From: Pontibacter diazotrophicus
GTDB taxonomy: Bacteria > Bacteroidota > Bacteroidia > Cytophagales > Hymenobacteraceae
Direction of reading: 5' to 3'
Length of the DNA stretch: 64,000 bases
NCBI RefSeq assembly: GCF_003367245.1
Contig: NZ_QRGR01000025.1
Coordinates: forward strand, 1-64,000
The first letter of the stretch is position 1. Every line of letters starts with the position of its first letter. The position numbers and the translations under genes were made by a program. A model generated the notes under the pieces. That model did not search any database, was not told the DNA's origin, and worked only from the letters and a program-made list of their open reading frames with translations. Below, piece after piece: positions 8,861-17,992 of the stretch.

Positions 8861-9127
8861 ACGTCACTTCCTGAGGCTCTCCAACTGCGGCCTTATACAC
8901 GATTTGTTCCTTTACCCCCTGCCCATGGATTCTTATGGAGCCTAGCTTATTGACCAAGCCACCTACCACAGTGCGTAAGCGGTGCTGCAAAATCGCAATC
9001 AGCAACACTTCTGTTTCTTTTTTTGTTGTTTAGGGAATCGGTTGAGCCTGACGACACATATTCGGGTAAAACCGCACCTTAAACAACAACCTGCATTACA
9101 CAATGCACTTCCCGTAATGCGGATTAC

Positions 9128-9283
9128 TTATAGAAAGTCGTTTTTAGGTCTGCATGTTTCCCAGCCTGGTACTGACACGGCACCTTCCTGTTCTATTTTG
9201 TCGCTTAGGGAAAAATCGATTTTCAGCCCCTCTGAGCGCGCAAACTCCTTGGCAAGGTGAACACCCGTTTTTTTCCTGAGCGC
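9128..9283 (-). pseudogene. Orphan C-terminal reading frame (gene relic)
   Basis: A 51-codon open frame without a start codon that nevertheless reads like protein (TGVHLAKEFARSEGLKIDFS, then SDKIEQEGAVSVPGWETC) and ends in TAA at 9128-9130. A TGA closes it upstream. It is probably the 3' end of a lost gene; no family could be assigned. The rest of 8861-9606 shows no gene. Confidence 0.3.
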
Positions 9284-9606
9284 TCAATAGCGTTAAACTA
9301 TGGCTGTCTTATGGCCAAAATCCGCTAAAGGTTCAGGTGCTGCCCTGCGGCTTCTAAACTTTGACATCTCTAATCAGCTAAATGTTTAGGTGCAGTGCCC
9401 CGATACACTTTTTTCCCTTTTGTTGTTTTTGCTCTTTCAATGTCCGGGATTTTGTTCGATCTACCGTCTTATTGAGATACCTAAACACCTTTAAGCGCTT
9501 GCTAGAAACACAATTTTGTGTATATGTAACTATTTGTTCTATTCTTGTTCCTGGAGAAATAAGAAAGGAGCGAAAAGAGCTTCTAGACGGTTCGTGCTGC
9601 AAGGGC

Positions 9607-10347
9607 TCAGGGGAACAGGATGAGCTGGGCAGGCGGGGCCTGTGGGGAGCGGGCTGTGTGGCAGGAACGGACGGTGAGCACGAGCTTGACCACCACACGC
9701 TTGTGCCGGTATTCCCGGTAGCGGATGTCCAGCAGCCCCCTGTCGCGGATGGTCTTGATGGCCTGGTCCACTACCCTTGTTTTAAAGTCATAGTAGCGCT
9801 CATACTCGGCGTCCCGCTGGCGGTACTTGCGCACGCCGAGCACGACCTCCTTGAGCTCCTCCACTGACAGCTCCACCTTGCGCGCGTCCACATAGGCGCG
9901 CAGGTACCAGAACAGGCGCTGGGTGTGGCTGTGGCGGAGCGTCACCAGGCTGGCAATCTCCTCCAGAGAGAACGTGGTGGTGAGCTCCTGCAGCTCCTGG
10001 CGGGCGTGGCGGGAGAAAAGCGCCTCCAGGTAACCTCCCTGCTCATGGTGGAAGGTCATGTACTCAAAGAGCGGGTAAAATCCCATGCTGGCGCGGCCGG
10101 GCCCCGGTTTTGTCAGACGCTTTCCGGCCAGATCCTGGAGTGCCTCCTCGAGCAGCGTGTAGTGCTGGGGGTTGGGGTTAGTCCCCAAGATTTCATCCAG
10201 GCCGGCCCGGATGGGCAGCAGCTCGTCATAGGAGGAAACCTGCTCCAACAGGTGCGTGAATACCCTGGTCTGGAGGGTATCTAGGCCAAAGTCTGAGTGG
10301 GCAAACACGTGATATGGAGGGGATTGTCTGGCGGGGATTGCTTTCAT
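9607..10347 (-). CDS. Second Rep_3-family replication initiator-like protein
   Basis: 246 aa from ATG at 10345-10347; upstream in-frame codons read as non-coding. It follows the Rep_3 plan of two winged-helix domains: the first ends in a strand (FYPLFEYMTFHHEQGGYLEA), then SLVTLRHSHTQRLFWYLRAY as the recognition helix area, VELSVEELKEVVLG, and YDFKTRVVDQAIKTIRDRGL, the typical start of the second winged helix. It is diverged from the upstream 347-aa initiator. An iteron-like sequence GTGAGAAAAAATGAGT lies ~60 bp upstream of its start (10407-10422). It may be an accessory initiator, copy-number protein or the initiator of a fused second replicon. Confidence 0.75.
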   Translation of the reverse strand: MKAIPARQSPPYHVFAHSDFGLDTLQTRVFTHLLEQVSSYDELLPIRAGLDEILGTNPNPQHYTLLEEALQDLAGKRLTKPGPGRASMGFYPLFEYMTFHHEQGGYLEALFSRHARQELQELTTTFSLEEIASLVTLRHSHTQRLFWYLRAYVDARKVELSVEELKEVVLGVRKYRQRDAEYERYYDFKTRVVDQAIKTIRDRGLLDIRYREYRHKRVVVKLVLTVRSCHTARSPQAPPAQLILFP

Positions 10348-10522
10348 CACTGGGCAGGGGTTAGCTGGCCCTAATATAGCTAAAACCGCTGTAAAACCCT
10401 GAAAAGTGAGAAAAAATGAGTGAAACGCGCCGGTAAGAAGCCGGGATTTCTCAAAGCGCAATCTCAGTCAAGCGCGTTCGGCTCAATTTGCGTTTTGAGG
10501 TCCAAGCACGCTTACACGAAGG

Positions 10523-11566
10523 TTAGTCAAGCCCGAATTTCTTTTTGAAGATGCCGTAGGCGTAGGCTGTTTTGTTTTCAATAGGGTGCCCGAGCTTGTT
10601 GTAGTTCGTGTTCTCGACTTCATAGCACGCCTTGTGGATGTCGGTCAGGCTCCCGTTCTGGAGTATTTTGCGGATCTGGTGGTCGGTGAACCGGAACTTG
10701 GCCATACGGGCGTAGGCCATGGCTTGCCGTTCGGTGAGCTGTTCGGCCTCAGGGGGGACAGCGGGTGTTGTCCGGAGCTTTTTGCCCTTGGTGAGCGTGA
10801 ATTTGATGGCGGTTACTTTGCGGCCCGTTTTGATGGGCGTAAACTCAAAGGGGATATCGGTTTTGGCTATTTCCTGTTGGGCCGGAATCAGGACCCAGCG
10901 GCGGATGTCAGAGTATTTGGGGTAGAGGTGGTATTCAACTTCTTTTCCCTTGCTCAGCTTTTCGGTGTAGTCCAGGCCGAGTTTGAACCTGAACTCAGTA
11001 ACACTCATAATTCGGTACCCTGCCTTGGGCGAGTCGAACTGCTTGAGGAGCATGTAAATCCTGGAGGTGTAGGTGCTGGAGAAACGGATGCACTGTTTGA
11101 GCTGCGCCTGGGTGAATTCCTTCCGCAGCTGTAGCAGGTGCGGTTTCATGTCCGGGTGCGGTGTGATTTTGACGATGCCCTGCTTTTTGTAGTAGGTGGC
11201 GTCTGTGACAAGGTGTGCGTAGCGGGTAGTGTTGGGGCCCTCCTCCCACTCCACCACGTGGCTCATGAGGCTCTTGATGTTCTTGCTGACCTCTTCGTAA
11301 AGGTGGCTCCCGGATTTGAGATCTGCCAGCTCAATGATGTCCTGTACCCGGATGAAGTAGTCCTTGAACTCGATGTCGGCTTCCTCAATACAGGAAAGCA
11401 TGGCGAAGAATAGGCGCCATTCAATGTAGTTGAGCCGGAACTGCCCGTTTAGCAGGAAGTTGGAGAGGGCTACCTGGGCATCACCCCGAAGGGAGATGGG
11501 GGTGGCGTCTGCGGGCACCATGATTCCTTCGGGACCGAGAGAAAACATCGAGAGTTGATCGTCCAT
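10523..11566 (-). CDS. Replication initiation protein, Rep_3 superfamily
   Basis: 347 aa. The N-terminal winged helix includes FRLNYIEWRLFFAMLSCIEE; the second domain starts near SSTYTSRIYMLLKQFDSPKA and includes MSVTEFRFKLGL and the DIRRWVLIPAQQEIAKTDIP helix. These are the landmarks of iteron-binding Rep_3/RepB-type initiators, which open the origin with DnaA and recruit helicase. The C-terminal ~80 residues (from LTERQAMAYARMAKFRFTDH) form an extra helical domain often present in Bacteroidota plasmid initiators. Upstream lie the iterons it should bind, so it probably also autoregulates. Confidence 0.92.
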   Translation of the reverse strand: MDDQLSMFSLGPEGIMVPADATPISLRGDAQVALSNFLLNGQFRLNYIEWRLFFAMLSCIEEADIEFKDYFIRVQDIIELADLKSGSHLYEEVSKNIKSLMSHVVEWEEGPNTTRYAHLVTDATYYKKQGIVKITPHPDMKPHLLQLRKEFTQAQLKQCIRFSSTYTSRIYMLLKQFDSPKAGYRIMSVTEFRFKLGLDYTEKLSKGKEVEYHLYPKYSDIRRWVLIPAQQEIAKTDIPFEFTPIKTGRKVTAIKFTLTKGKKLRTTPAVPPEAEQLTERQAMAYARMAKFRFTDHQIRKILQNGSLTDIHKACYEVENTNYNKLGHPIENKTAYAYGIFKKKFGLD

Positions 11567-11599
11567 GAAGTCTAAGGTAAGAGGCTGCTACCGCATTCG

Positions 11600-11994
11600 C
11601 AAGGCCTACTCAGTATCTCTCATAGTTCGCGCCCGGTGTGCGGAGCCGGTTCTGCGAACCTCGTTTTCCCGTTTTGTTCCGATCCTGCCGACTTATCCAC
11701 AGACTGCGTGGCTTTCCTAAGCCACATAAAAGATACGTATATTTTAAAGATCTATTTTAAATACATTATATAGAGTGAGTTACCTATGTATGAGAGATAC
11801 TGAGTGAAAACAGGCCCAAAGGAGAGAACCACTGAGCGGTGAAAGGTGAGAGCCACTGAGTAAAGGTGAGAAATGCTCAGTCATGGCGAAAGGTGAGAGC
11901 TGCTGAGTGGGTATAGGTCTTATACTGTCTGCTTTAACTCAGTAGCTCTCATAATTCGTGCTCATTTCCCGTTTGGCTCAGTATCTCTCATAAT
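11600..11994. other. Plasmid origin of replication: iterons, DnaA box, AT-rich element
   Basis: Iterons with consensus [A/G]TGAGAG-N4-CTGAGT occur in direct orientation at 11790-11805, 11822-11837, 11846-11861, 11866-11881 and 11893-11908, and inverted at 11608-11625, 11937-11953 and 11976-11992. A perfect DnaA box TTATCCACA is at 11693-11701, followed by an A/T-rich unwinding element at about 11728-11775. The set lies directly upstream of the Rep_3 gene. The inverted copy at 11608 is the closest to the rep start and may be the autorepression operator. Confidence 0.88.
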
Positions 11995-12428
11995 AACAGG
12001 AGGCGTCGGAGATGCCGGGTATCCGCCAGGCCGTGCATTGTCGTTGTGTCTGCTCCTGTGCAGGCGCTCTGGTGCCATCGCGCCTTTAGTGCTCCGGCAG
12101 GAAGCGTTGCGGTGCGATTACCTGGAGGAGCTAATTGAGAAAGTATACCCGGCATGTTGGCTAAAGCGCTTCCTCTCCCCTATTCTATTGCCTTTCCCTC
12201 GTGCTGTTCTGATTCCTGGACGACAATGGACGATGCTTCTTCAGGGCGCATTGTCATGGTGAGCCGCTGTACAGCGAGCCGCAGAGAACTAACCGGGATA
12301 TGGCTGGAGAAGATAACCTGAATGCCCGCTCTTTTCAGGCTGGATTTCCTATACCGTCCTACGTCGTAGCCTATAAGGAAACAAAACGGGCGGCTGTTCC
12401 TGCTCTGTGAGGCGGTATTGGCATGTTA
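11995..12428. other. Non-coding interval between origin and parA
   Basis: About 430 bp with no convincing gene on either strand. It may contain the remaining origin functions and the start of the par promoter region. Confidence 0.4.
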
Positions 12429-12480
12429 TGGTCATTCTGAATGACAGAATTACGGAATGACCATTGTTCGGCAATTCCGT
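12429..12480 (+). promoter_or_regulatory. par operator/centromere cluster upstream of parA
   Basis: The perfect palindrome GTCATTC-T-GAATGAC (12431-12445) is followed by further half-sites (GGAATGACC, GGCAATTCC) 40-90 bp before the parA ATG. The same GTCATTC/TTCAG words recur in clusters between 13.97 and 17.35 kb. A small ribbon-helix-helix partner binding here would repress parAB and nucleate the partition complex. Confidence 0.6.
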
Positions 12481-12520
12481 TTTACTATCTTGCGGTTATA
12501 AAACAGGACGGTAAAAACGC

Positions 12521-13276
12521 ATGACAAAAATCATCACCATTGCGCAGAATAAAGGCGGGGTCGGCAAGTCCACCACTGCGGCTAACCTGGGCGCCGGTTT
12601 GGCGCGCCAGGGGAAAAAAGTGCTTCTCATTGACATGGATGCCCAGGCAAACCTGAGTGCCTGTTTTTCCTATGATAGCAAGCATCACGTCGGGCAGTTA
12701 CTGACCGGGGCTGTGAGTGTGGAGGAGGCTACTGTTTCAGTGGGCGAGCGGCTGGACATTATCCCGTCGGTCAAGACGCTGCTGGAGTTTGAGGAGGCCA
12801 TCGCCGGGAAGCCGCGCCGGGAGGACATCCTCCGCAAGGCGATAAAGAAGCATGTGGAAGGGCGTTACGACTATGTGCTCATTGATACGCCCCCCCACCT
12901 GGGCCTGATGACCTATAATGCCCTGTATGCCTCGGATTACTACATCATGCCGATGCAGTCCGAGTTCTTCAGCTATGACGGGATTGACACCCTTATCGGG
13001 CACTGTAACAGCATTTCGGAAGACACCGGTCTGGAACTGGGCGGAATCGTGCTGACGCGCTACAATGAGAAGAAAAGGGGAATGGCGCTGCAGGCAATTG
13101 CCAGCGCTATCAAAAGTGACCCGGACTATAAAACGTTCAACACCTACATCCGCGAGAATAACAAGCTGTATGAGGCGCAGCTGAAGCGCAAAGACATCTT
13201 CTCTTATGATCCGGGGTGCAATGGGGCAGAGGATTATAATAAGCTAACACTAGAATTAATTGAACGCTATGGCTAA
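12521..13276 (+). CDS. parA: ParA-family partition ATPase
   Basis: 251 aa. The deviant Walker A motif KGGVGKST is at residues 11-18; LLIDMDAQANLS contains switch/Walker A' residues; YDYVLIDTPPHLG is Walker B. There is no N-terminal HTH, so it is a short type Ib-like ParA that relies on its partner for DNA binding. It drives plasmid segregation over the nucleoid. It overlaps the next gene by 8 bp, indicating translational coupling, and shares the upstream palindrome cluster. Confidence 0.96.
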   Translation: MTKIITIAQNKGGVGKSTTAANLGAGLARQGKKVLLIDMDAQANLSACFSYDSKHHVGQLLTGAVSVEEATVSVGERLDIIPSVKTLLEFEEAIAGKPRREDILRKAIKKHVEGRYDYVLIDTPPHLGLMTYNALYASDYYIMPMQSEFFSYDGIDTLIGHCNSISEDTGLELGGIVLTRYNEKKRGMALQAIASAIKSDPDYKTFNTYIRENNKLYEAQLKRKDIFSYDPGCNGAEDYNKLTLELIERYG

Positions 13277-13532
13277 GAATGATTTCGCAGAGGACCTGAA
13301 GGCTAAGAACAAGCCAAAAACCGTAGAGTACCATTACCGGAAAGTGGGAAAGAAAGGGAGAAAAAGGGACAACGTCACTTATTCCATACTCCCGGTTTTA
13401 GCGGATAAAATTGAGCGGTGGGCTTGGCACACCCGCAAAGACAGATCCGAGATAGTGGAAGCCATCCTGCTGGAGGCGCTGAAGGACAAGGACTTTGAGC
13501 CTATACCGGAGGATAAGCCCTTGGATTTGTAA
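13269..13532 (+). CDS. Small ribbon-helix-helix partition partner (ParB-like)
   Basis: 87 aa from ATG at 13269, inside the parA stop region. The N-terminal ~45 residues are basic and flexible (KKGRKRDNV); then VTYSILPVLADKIERWAWHT and RKDRSEIVEAILLEAL give a strand-helix-helix typical of RHH dimers. In type Ib par loci the basic tail stimulates ParA and the RHH fold binds iterated centromere repeats. The size, position and overlap with parA support this role; the binding sites proposed are the TCATTCAG-type clusters. Confidence 0.75.
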   Translation: MAKNDFAEDLKAKNKPKTVEYHYRKVGKKGRKRDNVTYSILPVLADKIERWAWHTRKDRSEIVEAILLEALKDKDFEPIPEDKPLDL

Positions 13533-13716
13533 GTTTGAGGGTACAACTGTATTACGATAAGGCTGCCCTACAACATGATGGCCGTACCGTATGACGGCGA
13601 TGTACATCCCCTTTCAGGTAGGTGACCCACCCCGGGAACAAGGAGATGAGGGGGAGAGGGGAATTTCAGGATACCTCCCCTCCTGCCGCCGCTACGTACT
13701 TTTAGCCTTATTTCCA

Positions 13717-13763
13717 GCCAAACAGCCTTACTGCTCTATCATGTTGCGGTAAGGCTGTTTGGC
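13717..13763. terminator. 15-bp hairpin downstream of the par operon
   Basis: GCCAAACAGCCTTAC (13717-13731) pairs perfectly with GTAAGGCTGTTTGGC (13749-13763) around a 17-nt loop. It follows the par operon by ~185 bp. No clear T-run follows, so termination is possible but not certain. Confidence 0.4.
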
Positions 13764-13784
13764 GTTCATGCAGGAAGACGACGA

Positions 13785-13842
13785 TTTCTCCTCTACAGAC
13801 CGCCTGCCATCTTCAGGTGGCAGGCGGTCTGTAGAGGAGAAA
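13785..13842. repeat. Perfect 25-bp inverted repeat with 8-nt loop
   Basis: The arm 13785-13809 (TTTCTCCTCTACAGACCGCC and five more bases) is exactly complementary to 13818-13842. Loop TCTTCAGG. Such a perfect long stem without a T-tract is unlike an ordinary terminator. It could be a recombination, nicking or plasmid-processing signal. It lies between the par operon and the first repeat cluster. Confidence 0.7.
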
Positions 13843-13970
13843 CTTACAGTCAAAGGCTTCCCCGCAGAATAGGAATGAGTTCACTGCCAACAACAAAAAT
13901 GGTAAAAGCCCTGTCGCTTTATTTAAAAGCTGTTATACACAGCACGGGTCTGTTTTTCGGTATTAAAAAA

Positions 13971-14052
13971 TGACCGTCATACAGAATTGCAATCATACAG
14001 AATTTCAGTCATTCAGTATTTCAGAAATTCATCAGTCACGAATAATGATAAT
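13971..14052. repeat. Centromere-like repeat cluster 1
   Basis: About six overlapping copies of a degenerate 10-bp word (TCATACAGAA, TTTCAGTCAT, TCAGTATTTC, TCAGAAATTC and similar) follow at near-helical spacing. The same words occur beside parA. Likely sites for the RHH partner. Confidence 0.5.
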
Positions 14053-14414
14053 GCCCTCTTGAGCCTGCAGCCCTCCCTCCCGGGAAAGGCAAGGACGTAA
14101 GAAAAAGGACGTCATCTTCCTATCCCAGCAGACACATCTTATACTGTCCGTCCCCGGTTAGTGAGGGCTGAGAACAGACCGTTCTCCTTTTCAGATGACA
14201 AGCCTTAGATCGTTCACCCGCCCGGGAAGAACGTCTGCGCCAGAGAATGTTGCGGAAACCCCCTCCCCTACTCCCTGCTACCGGCATGCGCAGATAAAAT
14301 GCGCTTGGCATTCCCGCGAATAGAACCCCGGTGCCTCAGCACCATCCTGCAGCAGGCGCTAAAAAAAGAAGCCTGCACCCACAGCAGCAGAAAATCTGAA
14401 TACCACCTAAGCTT

Positions 14415-14470
14415 TGTCATTCGATAATATGGAACTGCTGTCATTCAGAAAGACTGCATGACAGTAGTTC
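14415..14470. repeat. Centromere-like repeat cluster 2
   Basis: Contains GTCATTCGATA, GTCATTCAGAAAGACTG and the inverted CATGACAG within 56 bp; same vocabulary as the parA operator. Confidence 0.42.
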
Positions 14471-14885
14471 GGTGTAGCCATCGTTGCTATCTCCTGCTGA
14501 TAAGGCCTTCGCGCTACAGCCATAAATAAGGGCTACAGGGAGGTGAAGGAAGCAAAACCTGTAGGTGCCCTGACCAAAGCCTGAACATTACAGGGGGGCT
14601 GTTCCTGAAAATTACCTTACCGTCTTCCTGTTTGTTGCTATGATGGTTATACTGCCATACAATCTTATGGCATGACAAACAAAGGCGGCTTCTCTTGTTC
14701 TTATACCTAGTTATACTTCTAAATGGATTCACGGGACAGGCCGGCTGCTATCGAACACTACTGCCGCGAGGCTAAAGGCAGGAATATCTATACCGGTAAT
14801 GGAGCAGCAAGGTAGATGGGGAAAGGTATTGCGCTTGAAAGGGCTACACGACACCAGGACCAACCCAAAATTGCTTTTCATTCTT

Positions 14886-15015
14886 TCTGACTGACTGTCA
14901 TTCAGTATGGCCGCCTTTCAGTCTTTCAGTCTTTCAATCATGTGACAGGAAAGTCATTCAGTCATTCTACCTTTCAGTCTTACCGACGTGCATCAGGACT
15001 GAAAGACCGTCATAC
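14886..15015. repeat. Centromere-like repeat cluster 3 (largest)
   Basis: Includes GTCATTCAGTAT, then TTTCAGTC repeated at 8-bp steps, AGTCATTCAGTCATTCTACC, TTTCAGTCTTACC, inverted GGACTGAAAG and CGTCATACC. It is the densest cluster. The open frame that crosses it is not protein-like. Confidence 0.5.
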
Positions 15016-15261
15016 CGGGTTTTGGTCAGATTATCTGCAGAACTCTTTTCTCCGAGCTCTTTTAACCAAAATCGATACCTGCCCTAACCACGGAACAAGA
15101 GTGCCAGGAAGGAGGAAGCCGACAGTGCAGCATCTATCAGTCTCTAGAAGATGCTATGTCAAGGGTGTGCAGCAGGAAGGAAAGGCACACTACCTGCTGC
15201 CAGCGCTTCAAGGGCTTTGCATACCAAGCTTAGAGAAAAACCTGTTAGAGCAGCCTAAAGC

Positions 15262-15382
15262 ACTGTCATACCAAATTGTAGCATGGTCGCAATACGGCAT
15301 GGCTGAATGACCGAATGGTAAAACTTCCTACTTATTAAATGATTGTAAGACTGAATGACGGAATTACGGTATGATAGTATAA
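15262..15382. repeat. Centromere-like repeat cluster 4
   Basis: Contains CTGTCATACC, GCTGAATGACCGAATGG, GACTGAATGACGGAATTACG and GGTATGATAG, mostly in the inverted orientation relative to cluster 3. Confidence 0.45.
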
Positions 15383-15960
15383 CAACAGAAGTGCATATCA
15401 AAAAAGCTACTTCAGCCGGGGAGGGGAATGAATAGGAAAGCATCCTCTTTTACAAAAGGGGAAAAGAGCAAACTGCCCTGATAGAAAAAAGGCAATTGCT
15501 GTACTGATAGTGCAAGGGGGCACGCCAGCGGAGTCACCTGATAGGCTGTCTCTATTGTTCATAATAGCAACAACCATTGGGTGGCACAGGCCCGGTTTTC
15601 ATTTGGAGGCGCTCAGTTTCCCTGATAGCAGTGGTAGCGCCTGTGCTCCGTTTCATGCAGCGCGATATCTTTTCGTGCCCTATACCCGGTGAACTCCTCC
15701 TCTTCTCAGATGTCGCCACAGCCACTAGGTAGGCACACCCAGACTAGTTACCGTCACGCTGTAGGGAACTAAAATCAGTCTAGGGGCAGGTGGAGTGTGG
15801 CACATTGTGAGAAGGCGCAGTCAAATACCATTTGCCTGCGCCTCGAGAGCACCTGATGGGGCAATATAGTTTCCGTGTGATTATTCTTTTGTGGAATACC
15901 TAACAGGTTGTTTGTGGAAGCACAGGGTACGGTTGCAGGAAAGCTTGCGCGGCTAAACGG
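15383..15960. other. Non-coding interval, no gene recognised
   Basis: About 580 bp between repeat clusters with only short unsupported open frames on either strand. The neighbouring stretch 16041-16500 is likewise without a convincing gene. Confidence 0.4.
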
Positions 15961-16040
15961 TTGAGCTACTAAACTACTGAACTACTGAATGGCTAAATTA
16001 CTGTAAGTAAGTAATTCTGTCATTCAGCCTTTCAGCCATG
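15961..16040. repeat. Centromere-like repeat cluster 5
   Basis: An 8-11-bp periodic run (GAGCTACTAAACTACTGAAC, then TACTGAATGGC) is followed by GTAATTCTGTCATTCAGCCT and TTCAGCC. Periodicity and words match the other clusters. Confidence 0.42.
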
Positions 16041-16502
16041 CAATTATGGTTTAATACGATGCTCTGAGCCAAACGCATAGCATTCTGATGAAATAGGAAG
16101 GAGCGTATAGGAGGGGAAGTGCGTGTCATTTCATGAAACCAATATTCTCACTGGTGGGAACAGGAAGCTGCCGACGGAAACAGGAAATAGTGTTCTGGAA
16201 GGTGAAGGATTCGTACGCTGCGGGTGTAGTGATGAAGACATCAACACTGTAACAGCAACTAGTGTAGAGACTCGGAAGGCAGGAGCGTAAACCCAGGTTA
16301 TTCCACCTGCAAAACGGAGGTGAGAAGCCTAGCCGGAAGAATAAGCTGCCTGGACTTAGCCGGATAACTTCTGCTTCCCGGGCAGAAGGATGTAGTAGAA
16401 AATTACCCGGTCGCGGCGTGCGGGACCCAGAAGCGGACGACCCAATAGGTGCTGTTCGCCAAAAAAGCTTCTGTCACTGGTCTGCCTGAAGCGGACGAGG
16501 GG

Positions 16503-16966
16503 CTATAAAAGAACCTCGCCGGCCAGCGAGTAGTAACTCTCGCTGGTGATGATGATGTGGTACAGCACCGCGATGTCGAGCAGTTCCCCACCCTGTTTTA
16601 TCTTCTTTGTCAGTTGCAGGTCAGCCGCGCTTGGCGTGAGGTGCCGGAGGAGTGGGTGTGGCAGAGGACGATGGAGGAGGCGCAGGCTTTCAGGGCCACC
16701 ACGAAGATGAGCTTCGGGTCCGCCACAACCACTCCTCCTGTGGAGGCCTCGTAGATGCCCAGCACCTTGTTGACCCTGTTGAGGAGCATGACCTTGAACT
16801 GCTCTACGAACCCTATCTTGCCGGTGTACCAGCTTGCCTTTAGCACATTGTAGCAGTCGGTGGAGCTGGTGACCTGCGGCCTTTGGGAAGGTTTTACCTT
16901 GGCGCGGTAAGTGAGCTCGATTTCTGCCACTTTGGAGAAGGAGGAGTTTTGGATGAGCCTTTCCAT
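16503..16966 (-). pseudogene. radC: Frameshifted RadC/JAB-family gene
   Basis: The N-terminal frame from ATG at 16964-16966 reads FSKVAEIELTYRAKVKPSQR, VMLLNRVNKVLGIYEASTGG and LCHTHSSGT. The C-terminal part continues in another frame as TPSAADLQLTKKIKQGG and IITSESYYSLAGEVLL, ending at 16503. One missing base near 16645 (GGCACC for GGCAACC) breaks the gene just after the JAB motif. The HNHPSG metal site is also altered to HTHSSG. RadC-like genes are common on Bacteroidota mobile elements. Decay or sequencing error are both possible, but the altered motif favours decay. Confidence 0.85.
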
Positions 16967-17259
16967 AATATTTGTCTTTTGAGTGTGAGGAATTGATTAT
17001 GGTGCCCCACCTGTCTTCGGGACGGAGAAATGGCAAGGTGAAGACGGCAAAAATGCGGAGGCTCCCCGGAAGGGGATACCCGATTTTGTCGTACTACCTT
17101 GTCCCCGTGTCCGGACAGTGAGGCTACCTTTGCCCCCGGACTTTTGCATGGGAGTGGCTGTAGGGGGGATAATAGGTGAGGGGCTTCTGCAGTGAAAAGC
17201 CTGACAGTGAGCAAGTGAACCCCCATTTCCTGAGCCAGCTCCTTTGTCTTTTAGTGCAT
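16967..17259. other. Non-coding interval, no gene recognised
   Basis: Roughly 290 bp upstream of the broken radC gene. Open frames here show no family signal. It would include the former radC promoter. Confidence 0.35.
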
Positions 17260-17350
17260 GACACTCATACTGAACTACGGTCATTATGCATGTTTGTAGT
17301 TCAGTCATTCAATAATTCAATAGTTTAGTAGTTCAGTAATTTAGTATGAT
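17260..17350. repeat. Centromere-like repeat cluster 6
   Basis: CATACTGAACTACGGTCATT, GTAGTTCAGTCATTCAATAA, TTCAATAGTTTAGTAGTTCA and GTAATTTAGTATG follow at ~10-bp spacing. It is the far end of the dispersed family. Confidence 0.45.
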
Positions 17351-17544
17351 ATCACTGCAGGACAAATGAAGTGGCTGTGGGATAAAGGCAGAAGCGTAAG
17401 GTGGGTAGGAGAGGAGCTGCTTAAGGGTGTTATTGACAAAAGGGGAAGAGAAGGAGGGACACGCTTGTGAAAATATATCACATTATAATTGCCCGAAGTG
17501 CCGTCAACACGGAACTGATAAATTTGTAATGGCAGGTGGGGGAG

Positions 17545-17800
17545 TATATCAGCTGGGGCGAGAAAACAGTAGATGAACTTGCTACCTCTTTAAAGAGAAA
17601 CCACCCGGCTCTGAAAGGCTTCAATCAGAGGGTGCACCCCCAAAAGACCTAATAGCCCAAATAAGGAGCTTCATTCTGGAGCTGGCAGGAATTTCCTTTA
17701 TGTGGGAGAAGAATATAGATGCAGATTGGCAACAGTGATTTTTATAATGATTTGCTATTTTACCATAAGGCTTCCCTTTCTGGATTGTTAACAGCAACAA
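17545..17800 (+). pseudogene. Relic of a YhcG/DUF1016 nuclease gene
   Basis: Three pieces in different frames still match YhcG. WGEKTVDELATSLKRNHPAL plus KGFNQRV corresponds to the N-terminal DUF1016 helix region. IRSFILELAGISFMWEKN corresponds to the KFLLELGKGF segment. IGNSDFYNDLLFYHK corresponds to the PDDEXK core around DFYxDLLFYH. The middle is deleted and the end scrambled. An intact homologue lies at 43243-44847, so this is probably the remains of an earlier defence gene. Confidence 0.6.
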
Positions 17801-17932
17801 ATACCTTTTCTCTGCCCTATTTAATCTTGGCAGCTGCCTCTAAAACATTCATAAGTGCTTCTTGGGCAAACATACACTTCCTGCTGTACACGTTAGAAAT
17901 TCCAGTTTTTGTATAGCCTGTAATTTTTGGAA

Positions 17933-17964
17933 GTTGACAATTTGTCAACTTATGTATATCTTTG
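17933..17964 (+). promoter_or_regulatory. higBA promoter with operator palindrome
   Basis: The 17-bp palindrome GTTGACAATTTGTCAAC (17933-17949) overlaps the -33 region (TTGAC), and TATCTTTG at 17957-17964 fits the Bacteroidota -7 element TAnnTTTG. The toxin ATG follows 28 bp later. The antitoxin presumably binds the palindrome for autorepression. Confidence 0.65.
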
Positions 17965-17992
17965 TCGTATATTTACATAAACACACCGCAAG

